DNA of 64,000 bases from Diphasiastrum complanatum (GCA_029204225.1 CM055096.1:191001-255000), one strand, 5' to 3'. Counted from the first letter of the stretch, positions 10,525-21,899 are shown. Translations and numbers: made by a program. The notes: generated by a model from the letters alone, not told the origin.

Positions 10525-10828
10525 AGATCCTTTAGAAAGAGAAACACAAACATTGGAAAATCAGTCTCTTTCTTCAACCAACCTCTTGCCATACTTCTGC
10601 GCCCATTTTCATGCCTATCATCCACACCATCTACCATTGTCACCACCATCCTTCCTTCCATCTGTTTGTTTATCATCTATTTACTGTTCTTCTGAGAAAT
10701 CCCAAGTTTTGATAGTCTTACCGAAGCAGCTGATAGATCATTGCAACTGTCCTACGGAGATCAACTGCCACCTACAATGGATGATCAGCCAAACAAAGAT
10801 CTAAGAAGTAGGCAAAGCAGCCAGAACA

Positions 10829-10972
10829 AATAAAGAGAAAGATCCAAGAAGCTAAGGAGGAAAGGACAAAACTTAAGCAACTGATGAGTCAGATCAACCT
10901 TGATCAAAAGAAACTCTCTGGAGCAATGATAGTTGAATCCCCTCTTATGAAGTCCAAAGAGATCCAAAAGTA
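10829..10972 (+). pseudogene. Coiled-coil remnant
   Basis: An open stretch of about 48 codons begins with a Lys/Glu/Gln-rich segment (KIQEAKEERTKLKQLMSQI) that has heptad-like spacing of Leu, Ile and Met, and ends in TAA. Element E on the minus strand has a long coiled coil in the middle of its ORF3-like gene (about 56600-56790), so this may be the corresponding part of the plus-strand copy. The link rests on composition and position, not clear sequence identity. Confidence 0.3.
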
Positions 10973-10975
10973 ACG

Positions 10976-12845
10976 GATCAAAAGAAAGAGCTGCAGAAAA
11001 AAGAAAGATGAAGACAACGTGACCCTGCAAATAAAGTGAGCTCCTCACCTAGCAAGTGGTGGTCAAAGCTCGACATTGCAAGGGTCCAAGGCTGCAACTG
11101 TAGAACTATCAGTTCCTTCATCTTTTCACTAAGCCTTCATCACGTTACCTTACCATTATTGAACTGTCCATCCAAATCTATTCCTACCAATTTTTGATGA
11201 ATCCATCCCCTGGAGACTGATAACCAAAGTTGGTGCAACCTGTAGATCAAAGGTTTTTGTTGAGACTGGAACTTCAACTGAGGGAAGAACCACAGAGACA
11301 CCCAGAAGGAAATGGAGGCTACATACCTCCAAGAAGTTAGTACCTGCCAAAAAAACTAGACATGAAACCGTCATTGGCAGATACAAGTGACAAAAGAGTA
11401 GACAAGTGGGAAGCACTCAAGCATGCAAGTTGTGAAGCTGCTGGGAGCTCTCCAATTTTGAGAATGTCAACCACCTATAGCAATAAGACATTCTAATCCA
11501 ATCGTGACAATTTTTGAAAGACAATTTTTGTGATAAAGACTGGCGACAATAAGCACTTGATCTACGCTTTTCCAAGTGACGACCAAAGACGCCAATGCGA
11601 AAGTGGAGCGACATCATCCAATGTGAGTTGCAGTGGGTCCTGCAACACATTAGGAGTGGGATGATGTTGGCTGATTCTGTCGAATCCCCAAGATACTCGG
11701 ACAGAGCAACTCAAGAGCACCTCTCACCTTAGAAAAGAGAGGTCTCTGAGAAGACGAGACTAATGAAAACTGAGAGCCGAGGAATACTAGTTAGTAATGA
11801 CAAGTAAGAACTATGTAAGCCTCATGGTGAATCTCGGAAGATGGAATGACCATGTAGGAACTAGTATTTCTAGGCAAATGTAATAAATGCAAGTAGACCC
11901 TTCTTAAAGAAAGTAGAGTGAGCCACCTTTTGATGGTGACCTCTAGTGGAGGGCATTATTCCACTTGTAGTTTGTGAAATGTGGAAATTCCACTAGGATG
12001 CCACCTAAGGAGCTCTCTTGCTTATTTAAGAGACTCCCTCTTTGTGAAGAGGAGCTTTTGAGAATTGTATCAACTCCATGCTGAAATAAGAAGAGCTTCC
12101 ACGAGTTAGATGCAACCATTGAGCTCCTTGATCATGATGGTTTTCTTGAGTGATGCCCCTATGATATGTCCTTCCATTAAAATGTGTGTGGTTGTGGAAT
12201 GTAGAGTGGATTAGATTTCCTGTTTTTGTAGAGTGGATTAACTTTCTTGCTTTCTTGTGGATTAACATAGGAACCAGCATTCAGGTAAACTACATAGGGT
12301 GGATATGTGGTGTAAATCTTGCATATCTCTGACAATTCAGTTCTTGATATTCTTGGGGAGTCCCAGAATCAAAAGGCTGGTTGGTGTCTTGATTCTTGGA
12401 CTTCTAATATGTTGTAGATTAATTTTGTTTCTTGTTTTTGTCAAGTTATGCAAGGTAACTCAGTGTTAATGTAGTGTAGGCTCTAATTTCAGTCCGTTTT
12501 AAGTGTAGATAGATGTAGAAATCCGTTGAACGGTCATTGGTTTTCATGTTGATCTGTGAATGAGCGTTCTTGGCTTGCATCATTATGTAGAATGTAAGTG
12601 CGTTCAAGAGTGACGTCCCTGAGTAGTCCTCTAATAGACAGGACATAAAGAAAATACTAGAACAAAATTCTGTCCGCTTCTGCCCAGGTTGGCACCATAA
12701 AATCAAGAAACTATCTAACGAATGCCATGAAGCCTGATAACAAGTAGAAACAATTCTGAAAAAGTGGCCAGAAAGAACCGAAGTAAACAACAGGTCCTCT
12801 GGAGTAGAGGATCTATCAACAACTACCAATCACTCTTTGTGATCA
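10976..12845. other. No gene seen; possible LTR-like block at 11665-12830
   Basis: No frame resembles a known protein. From about 11665 the sequence looks like an LTR: a purine-rich AGGAGTGGGA tract, then TGTTGGCTG, later CTTATTTAAGAGAC (TATA-like) near 12026 followed by a short transcribed-leader-like stretch. I could not find a matching second copy, an end or a target duplication, so the LTR reading is a suggestion only. Confidence 0.25.
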
Positions 12846-13036
12846 TTTGTAGATCAAATTCAGTCCTTAAACTCTGAAATTTGACACATACGAGAAATTG
12901 AAAGAGGAATTAGAAGAGGCTAAGTTTCAATCAAGTCAAATCCAGAATTTTGAAGACGAAGGACCTGTCCAGCGCCAGGACCAGTCTACACAGATGGATG
13001 AGCCAACCAAAGATACATTAGAGAAGGCTGTCTAGA
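12846..13036 (+). pseudogene. Coiled-coil remnant of element E, frameshifted
   Basis: A coiled-coil-like peptide (FVDQIQSLNSEI) is followed after a one-base shift by YEKLKEELEEAKFQSSQIQ and an acidic/Gln-rich tail ending in TAG near 13036. It precedes the conserved C-terminal part at 13511-14158 in the same orientation, matching the minus-strand copy of E, where a coiled coil also precedes that domain. Direct similarity between the two coiled coils is low. Confidence 0.4.
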
Positions 13037-13510
13037 CGGATATTGTTTTTAAGCAAATTTAGAAAGATCAAGAGATCCAGACTGACCCTGAGGATGCTAT
13101 GAAGCCGAAATCATCTAGTGACAAAGCAGACCAATCTTCAAATCTAGCCATCATTCCACAGAAGGCTGAAGTATCACAAAGTGGAGCTGTTGAGAAAAAA
13201 AATAAGGTAGTGTATTCATTGCTAAGGACAGAATTTCAGACATTCCAACAGAAACTAACTTTTTTTCTTCCACCTTTTTATAGTCCAGAATTCTAATGGA
13301 AAATGGATTACCTTCTTTTACCAAAACTTTTTGGTTATACTAACGAACAATGGGAAAGCCCTTGGACTTTCTCTAATCTAAACACTTTTTGGGCCAAGCT
13401 AACAGTGCACAAAAAGATATCCTTGCTCTTGCCATTGTTCAGAATAAGTTCAATGTGCAAACTAACTATATCCATGTTGTTATAGGATCTTTGTATATAT
13501 ATATATATAT
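13037..13510 (+). other. Decayed coding DNA of element E ending in a (TA)n run
   Basis: Short frames in several phases, including a Ser/Lys-rich stretch (13099 onward) and aromatic-rich pieces (NGKWITFFYQNF near 13296). The last could match the GGWQISFF motif of the Gypsy D ORF3, but this is weak. About nine TA repeats run at 13493-13510. Confidence 0.35.
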
Positions 13511-14158
13511 CCTAGAGTATCTAAAAACAATATTTTTCCTGCTCTGGATGAGTATCAAAATAAGCTAGACTCGATTAACATTTTTTATATTAAAGAAGTT
13601 GTTCCTAGCCCTAATCAAATTCCTTCTAAATTTTCCAAACGAATGTTATTTCCTGATCTGTGGAAAATCTACACAGATTGGGAAGCTAACTATTCTCATT
13701 ATTTGGAGGAAGTTAAAACAAATAATATACTTTGTTCCACTAATCCAATAACCAGACCATACCATACCTACAATTATGTAAATGTTGGTTCTCTCATTTC
13801 CTATACACTTCTATCCATTCAACAATTGTACATTAAAGAGAAATTTCTAGAATGTACATATGCAGCTTTCTCACTAATTGTCCCTTCTGCTAAGATGTCT
13901 GAAATCTTGTCTGAGGATAGTTGGTACACTCATATTCTAAATAACACATTGATCGACAACCCCCTTGCACCATTTGGCAATCGCGGAACGGGAGGCTATC
14001 CAAATCTATCTTTTCAAAAAGATTACAATCAGAAGAATAACTACTTCCTTGCTACAAAAGGGATGACCTTAGAATAAGTTAATGAAGAAAATGAAGCCCG
14101 AGCAAAAGCCAGTTTCCATAGAAAGCCAACCAGCAAGAAGCGACAAAGGAAAGTGTAA
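13511..14158 (+). pseudogene. Element E ORF3-like gene, C-terminal part (plus copy)
   Basis: Open for 216 codons apart from one TAA at 14075-14077, where the minus-strand copy has CAA, so the stop is a C-to-T change. It starts PRVSKNNIF, passes through SKRMLFPDLWKIYTDW and a Tyr/Leu-rich helical region, then GNRGTGGYPNLSF, and ends in a basic tail (KKRQRK) that resembles a nuclear localisation signal. The same peptide, at high identity, is encoded on the minus strand at 49793-50401 (with its upstream part at 56528-56560). The stop at 14156-14158 lies about 40 bp before the polypurine tract and LTR, so this is the last gene of an LTR element. I do not recognise the family. Its position and some motifs recall the Gypsy B and D ORF3 C-termini, but the match is weak. 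Confidence 0.6.
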
Positions 14159-14184
14159 GAAATTTGTTTGCGAGCCGCTGCATA

Positions 14185-14200
14185 GCTAAGGAAGGGGATA
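14185..14200 (+). promoter_or_regulatory. Polypurine tract of element E (plus copy)
   Basis: GCTAAGGAAGGGGATA lies directly before TGTGGAGCC. The minus-strand copy has GAAGGAGATA at the same place (49751-49760). Confidence 0.75.
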
Positions 14201-15178
14201 TGTGGAGCCTCATAATCTCACATTATCCAAAGTTATTGTTTTATATTGTAAAATTTTTTAATTTCTATACATGTAAATGTGCTATAGTGCCTAAGTTCAT
14301 GTAAAGGCCTATTTGCATTTTGTAAATACATTTTTAGGTTAGAACTCGCGATGTTTTGTGTGACATTCTATAGAGACGCATTAGTAGATCTCAATCTACA
14401 TCTTAACAGTTGGTAGGCTGGTGATCATTCCTATAAGCTCGACACTTCATGCCATTGTACATACACACAAATTTGAGTATCAACAGAGAGAGAAGAGAGC
14501 CGGTTTCTATAAGCTTGAGCATTCTTTCCCTCTGTCATCTATTACAACATTACTTCTTATTAATTGAAGGAAAACACTCTGAATGATCTATAACTATTTG
14601 TGATACTTCTCTGTTTGCATCACACATGCTTTTCATTTCTTACAGAATTTCAGGTCTCTAACTTGGATTTTCAAGCATCACTAGAGAGTGACAATTCTAA
14701 CTAATGTGTGCAGGGAATTAGCCGAAGTTGTTAAGCATAACCATAAAGCAGAACTTTTTTCAATTCTGAATGAGCTATGTGTTCAGATAACAAACTTATT
14801 TGATGCTCTGTTCTGTTTTCTTCCTGTGATAAGAACTAATTCTTTGTGTTCGATTAAGAGAAATCATTAGCCAATTCGATTTTGTTTGATGAAGCTATTT
14901 GCTAGTTATTGTCTGACCTATTGTTATCCTAAGAGCCCGGAAGATAAAGTAACCTTTATAATCACAGACCTTGATCAAATCGTTTCAGCATTGGTGTTCT
15001 GGATGCCAATTTATCTTTGGATAACCAGATATGTCATTGTAGTATTCATTGTGAATATTACACATCACATTCCATTCACCTTCTTACATACACTTATCAT
15101 ACAAAAGAAGAGATTATTCTCTTTCCTGGAGAATGATTTATTGATTTTGTGAAAATCTATAACGATTAGGCCACCACA
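14201..15178 (+). repeat. Element E LTR (plus copy)
   Basis: It runs TGTGGAGCCTC to GGCCACCACA (978 bp), with TG...CA ends and TGTGG/CCACA terminal inverted repeats. A full-length relative lies inverted at 48725-49750, and a fragment at 58619-58767. A polypurine tract precedes it and a primer-site-like sequence follows it, so it is flanked as both a 3' and a 5' LTR. Confidence 0.85.
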
Positions 15179-15188
15179 GTATCAGAGC
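15179..15188 (+). promoter_or_regulatory. Primer-binding-site-like sequence after E LTR
   Basis: GTATCAGAGC follows the LTR end and matches 9-10 bases of the initiator-Met-tRNA primer site. The inverted copy shows ATATCAAATC at the same place, then the same CTTGTGTTTTAGG. Confidence 0.6.
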
Positions 15189-15365
15189 TTGTGTTTTAGG
15201 TTATGAAGGAGAAAATTAGATCTATCAATAATTTGGTGAAGATATCAAGTCTGGAGCATGCTGGAGATGATTCTACACCAAAATCGAGTTTTTTGCTTTT
15301 GTAGATTGAATCTTTTGTAGATCAAAACCCTATATAGGTCTATAAACTTGATCAATTCTGAACAC
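15189..15365 (+). other. Leader-like DNA between E LTR and Copia C
   Basis: No gene. The first bases (CTTGTGTTTTAGG) are shared with the inverted E copy, so E sequence continues past the LTR. Copia coding begins abruptly at about 15366 (HPLELIHS), marking a deletion or recombination junction. Confidence 0.45.
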
Positions 15366-17420
15366 ATCCATTGGAGCTCATACACTCGAATGTGCACTTC
15401 TCATCTTCAAAGAGCAAGGGTTGTGCTACTTGCTTTGTAACTTTCATTGATGATTTCACAAGATTTACTTGGTTACATCTTTTAGCTTCAAAGTCTATGG
15501 TGTTTGACTATTTTCTAAAGTACAAATCTCTAGTTGAAAAGCAATTTTCATACAAAATCAAGATTCTTAGAAGTGATGGAGGTGGTGAGTACACTTCCAA
15601 TAAATTTCATGATTATTGTGAGCTTGAAGGCATTAAAAGGGAGTTTTCTTGTGCATATACACCATCTCAAAATGGGGTGGCTTAAAGAAAGAATAGAACC
15701 TTGTGTGAATGTGCCAAAACCATTAGAATTGAGGCATCCTTGCCAAAAGACTTTGCAATAGACTTCAAACTATCTTTGCGATAGACTCCCTCATGTTGCA
15801 CTTGGAGGAAAGTCACCATATGAAGCACTTTATTTGAAGAAACCTAAGGTTGATCACCTTAGAGTATCTGGATGCATATGCTTTGTCCATATTCCCTTGG
15901 AAACGAGAAAGAAGGATGATCCTTGTGCAAGCAAAGGAGTAATGGTTGGATATTCATCCAACAAGAAAGCCTATCAAATCTACATGCTCTCTACTTCTAA
16001 AGTAATTGAAAGTAGAGATGTAGTTTTTCATGAAGAAGAAAAGTCCAATCTAGGAGGGGCCGAGATCAAGCAACCTCAAAATCTATCACCTTTTGTTATT
16101 GAAGACAATCAACATATGGATGGGTCGAGATTTGAAGATGGAAGTCCTCGGATTCTCACTCCTAGAAGATCCATGAGGGAGAGATCCGAGCCTAAGAGGC
16201 TCACTTATGATGACAAAGGAAAACAAGTGGATCGTGATTCCACTTATGCTTATTTTGTTTCTCATGAGGATCCCAAAGATGTCCGAGAAGCCCTCAATAC
16301 CAAGGAGTGGTATGAGGCCATGAAGATTGAATATGATGCCTTGATCACCAACCACACATGGGAGCTAGTGGATCCACCACCTAACATGCACATCATTGGA
16401 TGCAAGTGAGTGTTCATTAGAGTAGTTCTAAATCCAAAAAAGACCCTTTGTAAAGATTCTTTTTATATTTTTTCTCAATTTTTTCTTACACATGGACCAA
16501 TCAAAACACTCGAATGTGAAATCTACGTCACGTAACTTTTTGAGTCCACATTTTGATTCCACACTAAAAATGGCATAACTTTTTAGTGGTAAGTCCAAAT
16601 TTAGCGAAGTTTGGTGCATTGGAAAGCGCTCACCAAGGGCTTTCCAATGATATGTTATATGACATACTTATGAGCTATGATTAAAAAGTTATGGCAAGTC
16701 AAAAGTATTAGTGCTATAATATTTTAATAATATAAACTACATCTTGCACGAATTCTTAAAGGGTCTTGATCCTTCTATGTACTTAAGGTTTGATGGTAGT
16801 AATATTGTCATTCTTCTAATCTATGTAGATGACATTATTCTTAGTGGAAGTTGTTTGATACTAGTTCAAGAAACTAAGGATGAATTAGGAGGAGAATATA
16901 AAATGCAAGATCTAGGAGAGATCCATTATATTTTAGGCCTTGAGATTGATTTTCATGAAGAGCTTTTATTTGTCAATCTAGATATGTCTTTTCTATGTTG
17001 AGAAAGTTCAATATGCAAAATTGTAAAGGCATAGATACTCCCATAGAGCAACATGTAAAAGACCCTATTAAAGGTGATGAAAGATCCTTCGAGGACATCA
17101 CACTTTATAGGAGTCTTATAATCTCCTTAATTTGGCTTACTATCACTAGACCCGATTTGAGCTATTGTGTGCACAAATTGAGTCAATTTATGCAAGATCC
17201 TAAGATCCAACATTGGAAGATGGCCAAGAGAGTTCTAAGATATGTATCTTCTACTAAAGATTATGGTTTATTGTACAAGAATGAAGATCAACTTGGAACA
17301 TGTCGACACATCTTCATGTATTGCTGATCTTCTCACAAAGCCACTTTGCAAAAGTGCCTTCTCAAAGCATAGATCTAATCTTGGTCTTATCTCAAGATTG
17401 GTGCTTGATCCACATTAGAT
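15366..17420 (+). pseudogene. Copia C pol fragment (integrase to RNase H), broken
   Basis: Starts inside the integrase (ELIHSNVHFSS, FIDDFTRFTW, LRSDGGGEYTS, TPSQNGVA then TAA where the catalytic Glu is expected). It continues after frameshifts near 15760-15830 with the integrase C-terminus (15834 on), a linker and the beginning of RT (EWYEAMKIEYDALI, HIIGCK), which ends at TGA about 16407. About 330 bp of unrelated DNA replaces the middle of RT. RT resumes near 16744 with YVDD intact at 16822-16833, and RNase-H-proximal motifs follow from 16995 (RSLIISLIWLTITRPDL) until a deletion near 17300 removes most of RNase H. It is related in sequence to G1, G2 and H. Gag and protease are missing. Non-functional. 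Confidence 0.9.
16413..16743. repeat. Foreign 330-bp segment within Copia C RT
   Basis: It interrupts RT coding and has no coding similarity of its own. It contains a perfect 10-bp hairpin, ATTGGAAAGC (16618-16627) with GCTTTCCAAT (16639-16648) and an 11-base loop. No terminal inverted repeat or target duplication was found, so insertion and replacement cannot be distinguished. Confidence 0.5.
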
Positions 17421-17433
17421 ACATTTTTAGGAG

Positions 17434-17779
17434 TGTTGAAATATTGGAAAAATCTATCTAATGTTGTACAAGGGGTCCTAAAAATACCAAAGATGAATTG
17501 AACTTTTTTGGCTTAGTAAAGACCCATCTTAGAATAAAATATTCAAGGTAGGTAGAAGTAGAAACTCGAGATACCATAGGAATTGCCATTTGTACTTTGC
17601 ATGCCACATTTACTGCATGAAAATACTAGGCGGCACAATTAGACATATTGAGGTGGCTTGAAAGTCTAGATAGCTTGAGAGGTGGATTCACAACTCCAAT
17701 TCAACTCAAAGTAGGAGGAGAGTCCATGGATCTATATATATGTGATGTACTCTCATTGAGAAGATGATTTTTGTGTGTA
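17434..17779 (+). repeat. Copia C 3' LTR, truncated
   Basis: It begins TGTTGAA and matches the first ~345 bp of the full family C solo LTR at 31727-32339, including the TCTATATATATG TATA box near 17730. It ends abruptly at the junction with the truncated Gypsy B LTR at 17780, so a deletion joined the two. Confidence 0.85.
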
Positions 17780-18054
17780 CCTTTCTAGAACTTCTAACTT
17801 AGGATTTAGAACTTCAATTTTCTTAACTTAGGACAACTTAAGATAAAATATTTCTAATCTTAAGTTTCCTAAGTCTAAGTTCTAAATCTAAGTTTAAGCT
17901 ATTTTATTATTATTTAAGCTTCTACTCATGGACTTACAAAACACATGCCATGGCTTGAAGTTTATTGACAGATACTCATACGTGGTCTTACAAAACACAT
18001 GCCACGGAGTTTTATTATTTTTTTATTTTGTCTGTGTTAGCACAGTTGCTAGCA
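17780..18054 (-). repeat. Gypsy B 3' LTR, truncated
   Basis: 275 bp matching 29095-29369 without indels and with three substitutions (one changes the terminal AACA to AGCA). The outer ~530 bp are missing. On the minus strand it starts with the hairpin TGCTAGCAACTGTGCTAACA. Confidence 0.93.
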
Positions 18055-18068
18055 TTATCCCCCTCCTT
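18055..18068 (-). promoter_or_regulatory. Polypurine tract of Gypsy B
   Basis: AAGGAGGGGGATAA on the minus strand runs straight into the 3' LTR. Its first two bases are the last two of the ORF3 stop codon (TAA), so gene end and plus-strand primer overlap. Confidence 0.9.
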
Positions 18069-21000
18069 ATTGGATTGGTGGTCCCACACCAATCGACGCC
18101 TTTTCGTTTTGGATTTTTTGTGCTTCTTGGAGGCGAGACTGTTGGTGTCGGAAGTGGTAGATGGTCGTCCCGATGCCCTCTATCATTTGCCACCGTAATT
18201 TGTTCAGGAAGGGCATGGATTTGTAATAATGGGGCATACCCTGGAGAAAGTTATGGGTTTTCCATAGCTCCACCATATCAACGTGCAAGGCGGAAGTAAG
18301 TGCAACACGATAGTAGAGCCTTGCAACGTTGATATGGTCATCTTGCGTGCGCAAGAGTTTATTGATGTCAAGGGCAATTGGTGGTAACCCTCAATCCCAA
18401 AAACCTCTGAGTTTCGCCAGAAATGCCACCAGGCCGCAATTATCCGCAAAATATCTGACATCATGATCAAGATTGCCATGGTGCTTCTGGTAGAAGACTC
18501 GGCAGTTGGTGACCATGTCTTTGGCCAAGTTGCCGGTATCGACTCCTGTGAGCTTAGGCCAAAAGATTCTATTCTTGACCTTGGTGGCAGGAAACAGTTC
18601 TCGCCTCGCTACTGGATAGTAATAAGGATTGGTGCGGATGTAGGAGGGAGCTTCGAGATACCATGCCATCGAGGTCTTAGTTTGCAAAAAGAGTTGAAGG
18701 CGCCAGAGAGGTTGTGGATCCAGGAGTTTGACTGTTGTTTTATGTGTTTGACACTGGTCCAAATCTGTCAGTATGTAGTCACCTCGCTCTTTCGTTGTTG
18801 GGTACTTCTTTGCAAACTCCTGAGAGATGCACAACTTCTTGCTTGGTTCTGTGGGCATGATTCTGTGCCGGATGGTGGGGGCTTCAGAGGCAATCTCGTG
18901 TGCAGTTTGTGGATCAGGATCAAGAGATAGAGGAGGCGAGGGGTTAGCTTCTACAATGCGTTGTGATTCAGGTGAAAAGTGTCATGGAATGAAGGTGGGG
19001 TTAGTGGTGTCGAGGGGGTTAGAAGCGGTGGAAGGGAAAAAAAATGTTGGGAGCTAGTACCCCCAGAGCCCGATGGATTGGTTGGTATTTGAGCTCCTTT
19101 CTCCAGGGGTTGGCTTTGAAATGCGGAGCCTTGAGTTGCAGGAGGAGGCTGTTGAAATCTTGCGCCATCTCCACTATTAGGTCCATCAAAGTGGTGTTCC
19201 GAATCATGAAATTGGGCATGCTATGCATGAACCGACGGTGTCGACTGGGCAGCAGCCTTTAAGCGTTCTTCCAGGGTGGCTATGTGCGGGTTTAGGGCCT
19301 CGACGGAAGCAATTTATGACTGTTGTAAGTTTGTGTATTGCTCCGTCGTGGCTTTTAGCTTTTGGGCCAGCGTTTGATAGGCCACCACTGGAATGGCAGT
19401 TCCCTCAGAGATAGCTGGTGGTGTGAAGTCGTTGAAGTCCACCATTTTCAACTGTTCCTTCATAGTGGAACGTGCGACTTGTGAATCTGCTACAGCCTCA
19501 TCCTTCTCAGCTTTGAGGGTATCGATGATTTTCTGCATGTTGGACACCTTCAGTTGGAGCTGGTTCTGGAGATGGATTAGCATCTGTTGCTATTGTTGAT
19601 TGTAATTCGTGAGGTTTTGGATCTGCAGCTGTTGTTGTTTAGTTTCCTCCTCCAACCTTACTCTTTCTTTTTGAAGGCCCGCCATAGCACCATCGTCAAA
19701 TTTCCGCATAGTGTATTGTCCCCCTAGGGTGTCGAATATATTGTATCGGAGCTCATTCACCAACCATACCGCCTTTTGGGCTGTAAGGGGTAGCTGCTCC
19801 CAAGGACCAATGTCAGGGAGGTTGTGTGTGTAGTTAGGATACGACATGGGATTAAATGGTAGAAAATCAGGAGCAGGGCTAGACGGAGGTGTAGGAAAGA
19901 CAAGAAGGGGTGATTGTGGATTGAGGGGTGGGGAGAGACTACGTGGCAGAGATTGTGGGATTGGGCTAGTAGTGACAATGGTTGATGGGAGTGCAGTTAA
20001 TAATTGTAAGGCAAAATCATCTACGTTGACTGTGGAGTCAAGTAGGGTGGATATTTGTACAGTCAAGTGCTTTTGTGGAAGTGTGGAAGGGAAGCCCGTG
20101 TTGAGAGTTAGTGAGGGTGTGGAGATGACAGTAAATGGTGGGGGTGGTGGTGGGATTGTGAGAGCAAGTGATGGAGAGGAGATTGCTTGTGTGGACAGAA
20201 TCATGCCCATAGAATCAGAGCCAGAAGTGCTTGCCATTCTGGAGTTGCCTGCTACTGCTACTACTGCTTTTCGGTGTTGTTGTGCCTGGTGAAGTAAGAC
20301 TGCCTACTGCTCTAGGACCTCCTTTGGGACCTGAGATGGTTTAAGACTCCCTCCGAATTCAGCATATTCTACCCCGATGTCATTGGATAGAATGTCTTGT
20401 GGGACATCTGCTTCGGTACTGACTGCCTTCCCTTTTTGCTTCTTAGTAGGTGGGGCTGGTGAGACTAGTTCTGCTATCGGTTGGGGGGTGGCTCGCTTTT
20501 TTGTGCTTGGATAAATAGCATCCAGTTCCTTGATGGCAGCAGCCGCCTTAGACCCCAATTGCTTGGTGACCAACATGTGGAGGAGATACCCACATGTGGT
20601 AGTCGATTTGCGGGCTTTCAGGGCTCCGCACAACTTCTCCGCTACCTTCTCAGCCCACTTATAATTTTGAGTGGGGTCATCCATGGTGAGTGTTAGAGAG
20701 AAGAGATCGCTCGGTGGGATGCAATCCATCTTGGTGGTATGTATTGCAGCCATGGTGACGATGATCTTTGAGGTGGCCTGTAGATGGGGATCCGTGATGA
20801 GTCGGATAGCGATCCCGTCGTTGGTTTGGGCAATGGTTTTTCCGTCGTCTGTCAGAAACTTGGTAAAGTACTTGGCTTCATAACTGGTGCCCTTGCCATG
20901 GATTGTCTCTCCGAGATAAGGAAAGCCGACACTTTGAAGATCTACCGGAGAGACGTTGATAATAGAATAACTGTCAGTCTTGGTTGTAAGCCGAAAAGTT

Positions 21001-21218
21001 TGGAACTCATCCAAATAGGTCGAGTAAGCTGCTCAGATGAGGCTCTCGTTCTGCTGGTCCCGGAAAAGTGTTAGATCAAAACCAAGGTTGGTGAGGATAT
21101 CCTTTGCCAATGTGAGCTGCTCGGTGTAATTCTTAAGAGAGATCATGATTATATCCCCTGAATAAGGACGAGGGGGTCTGCGGCAGTGCAAGCTCAGTGA
21201 AGAATCACGGGAAGCCAT
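18067..21218 (-). pseudogene. Gypsy B ORF3, extra gene downstream of integrase
   Basis: About 1,050 codons on the minus strand. The ATG at 21218-21216 (MASRDSS) is the first plausible start after the inverted-repeat array. The frame runs to 19314 with stops at 21030-21032, 20304-20306 and 19590-19592, then shifts frame by 18858 and continues to TAA 18067-18069 with one TGA at 18388-18390. Parts in order: a globular N-terminal region (21218 to ~20500), a Lys/Pro-rich linker (PPTKKQKGK), a Pro/Ser-rich region with six prolines in a row, a coiled coil (~19690-19330), and a C-terminal domain (~18860-18100) containing EFAKKYP, DPQPLWRLQLF and ARLYYRVAL. That domain is also present in Gypsy D ORF3 at 35753-36550. 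I see no signal peptide or membrane segment, and no enzyme motif, so an envelope role is not supported. Function unknown; a structural or nucleic-acid-associated protein is a guess. Confidence 0.7.
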
Positions 21219-21348
21219 GGCAGCAGTGATTTTAGATTGCTCAGAGAATTTTGAGAATTTTAAAAAAAAATTGGCATGAACTCGAGAGCAGCAATCTAAA
21301 ATGAACTCGTGGAGAAAGGGTGGAGACCTATATATAGACTTTTTTTGG

Positions 21349-21710
21349 GTAGCAATTCGCAACTTTACCCAGAGTTTGTCCATAGTGTCCACAATTTGGT
21401 AATGATGGTCGCGAATTTTGAGGCATCATTTTGAGGGTCCGCGAATTCTTGTAAGTGATTTGTGGTGGCCAAAAGAGGGAAAATGCTTGATAGTGCAAAA
21501 ATGTAACTGATCAGAATTCGCGGAGGTAATAGAGAAATCGTGAAAATCAATTTGAGCTCTCACGAATTGTCTACAAATTTTGAGCATAGATATCTGATGA
21601 AGAAACTCCATTTTGTTGATTTTTTGACATTTTTCTTCTGAGATAGAATTCATGGAGGCCAAAAATGAATCGTTCTTTATAAGAAAGGGGTCAGGCGAAT
21701 TCTATCTGAG
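21349..21710 (-). repeat. Inverted-repeat array 2 of Gypsy B, before ORF3
   Basis: Three units built on GAATTCGCGGA and its complement. The clearest has perfect 11-bp arms AGATAGAATTC (21641-21651) and GAATTCTATCT (21697-21707). Another runs from AGAATTCGCGG (21512) to CACGAATTGTCT (21561). A third has AATTCGC near 21354 paired with GCGAATT near 21411, followed by CCGCGAATTC at 21439. The same core makes up array 1 in the leader (27820-28312). The array ends about 130 bp before the ORF3 start. Confidence 0.75.
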
Positions 21711-21899
21711 ATGATTTGAAAACATTTTGTTTGAACTAATGACTTTTGTGGTTTTCTCAGAGAAGACTGATCTTATAGTATCTTGATGGGTGGAACAACA
21801 AATCACAGCAAAAAATGGTTGTCAAAATGGCATACAAATAATAAAAAGAGAGAAGAAGAAAAAAATAAACAATAGAGAAAAAGTAGCTAATACATATCA
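21711..21899. other. Spacer between Gypsy B integrase and array 2
   Basis: A/T- and purine-rich DNA (AGAGAGAAGAAGAAAAAA near 21850) with no frame of interest. Confidence 0.4.

Noticed and set aside
11665-12830. Solo LTR with TATTTAAG promoter
   Set aside because: Not called as an element because neither the right end, a second copy nor a target duplication could be found; kept only as a note on the region.
18463-20292. Plus-strand frames up to 155 codons opposite Gypsy B ORF3
   Set aside because: Antisense shadows of the minus-strand gene, whose frame is continuous and shares motifs with Gypsy D.
18067-21218. ORF3 as a retroviral-type envelope gene
   Set aside because: Position fits, but no signal peptide, transmembrane segment, cleavage site or Cys pattern is visible; a coiled coil and Pro-rich linker fit a soluble protein.
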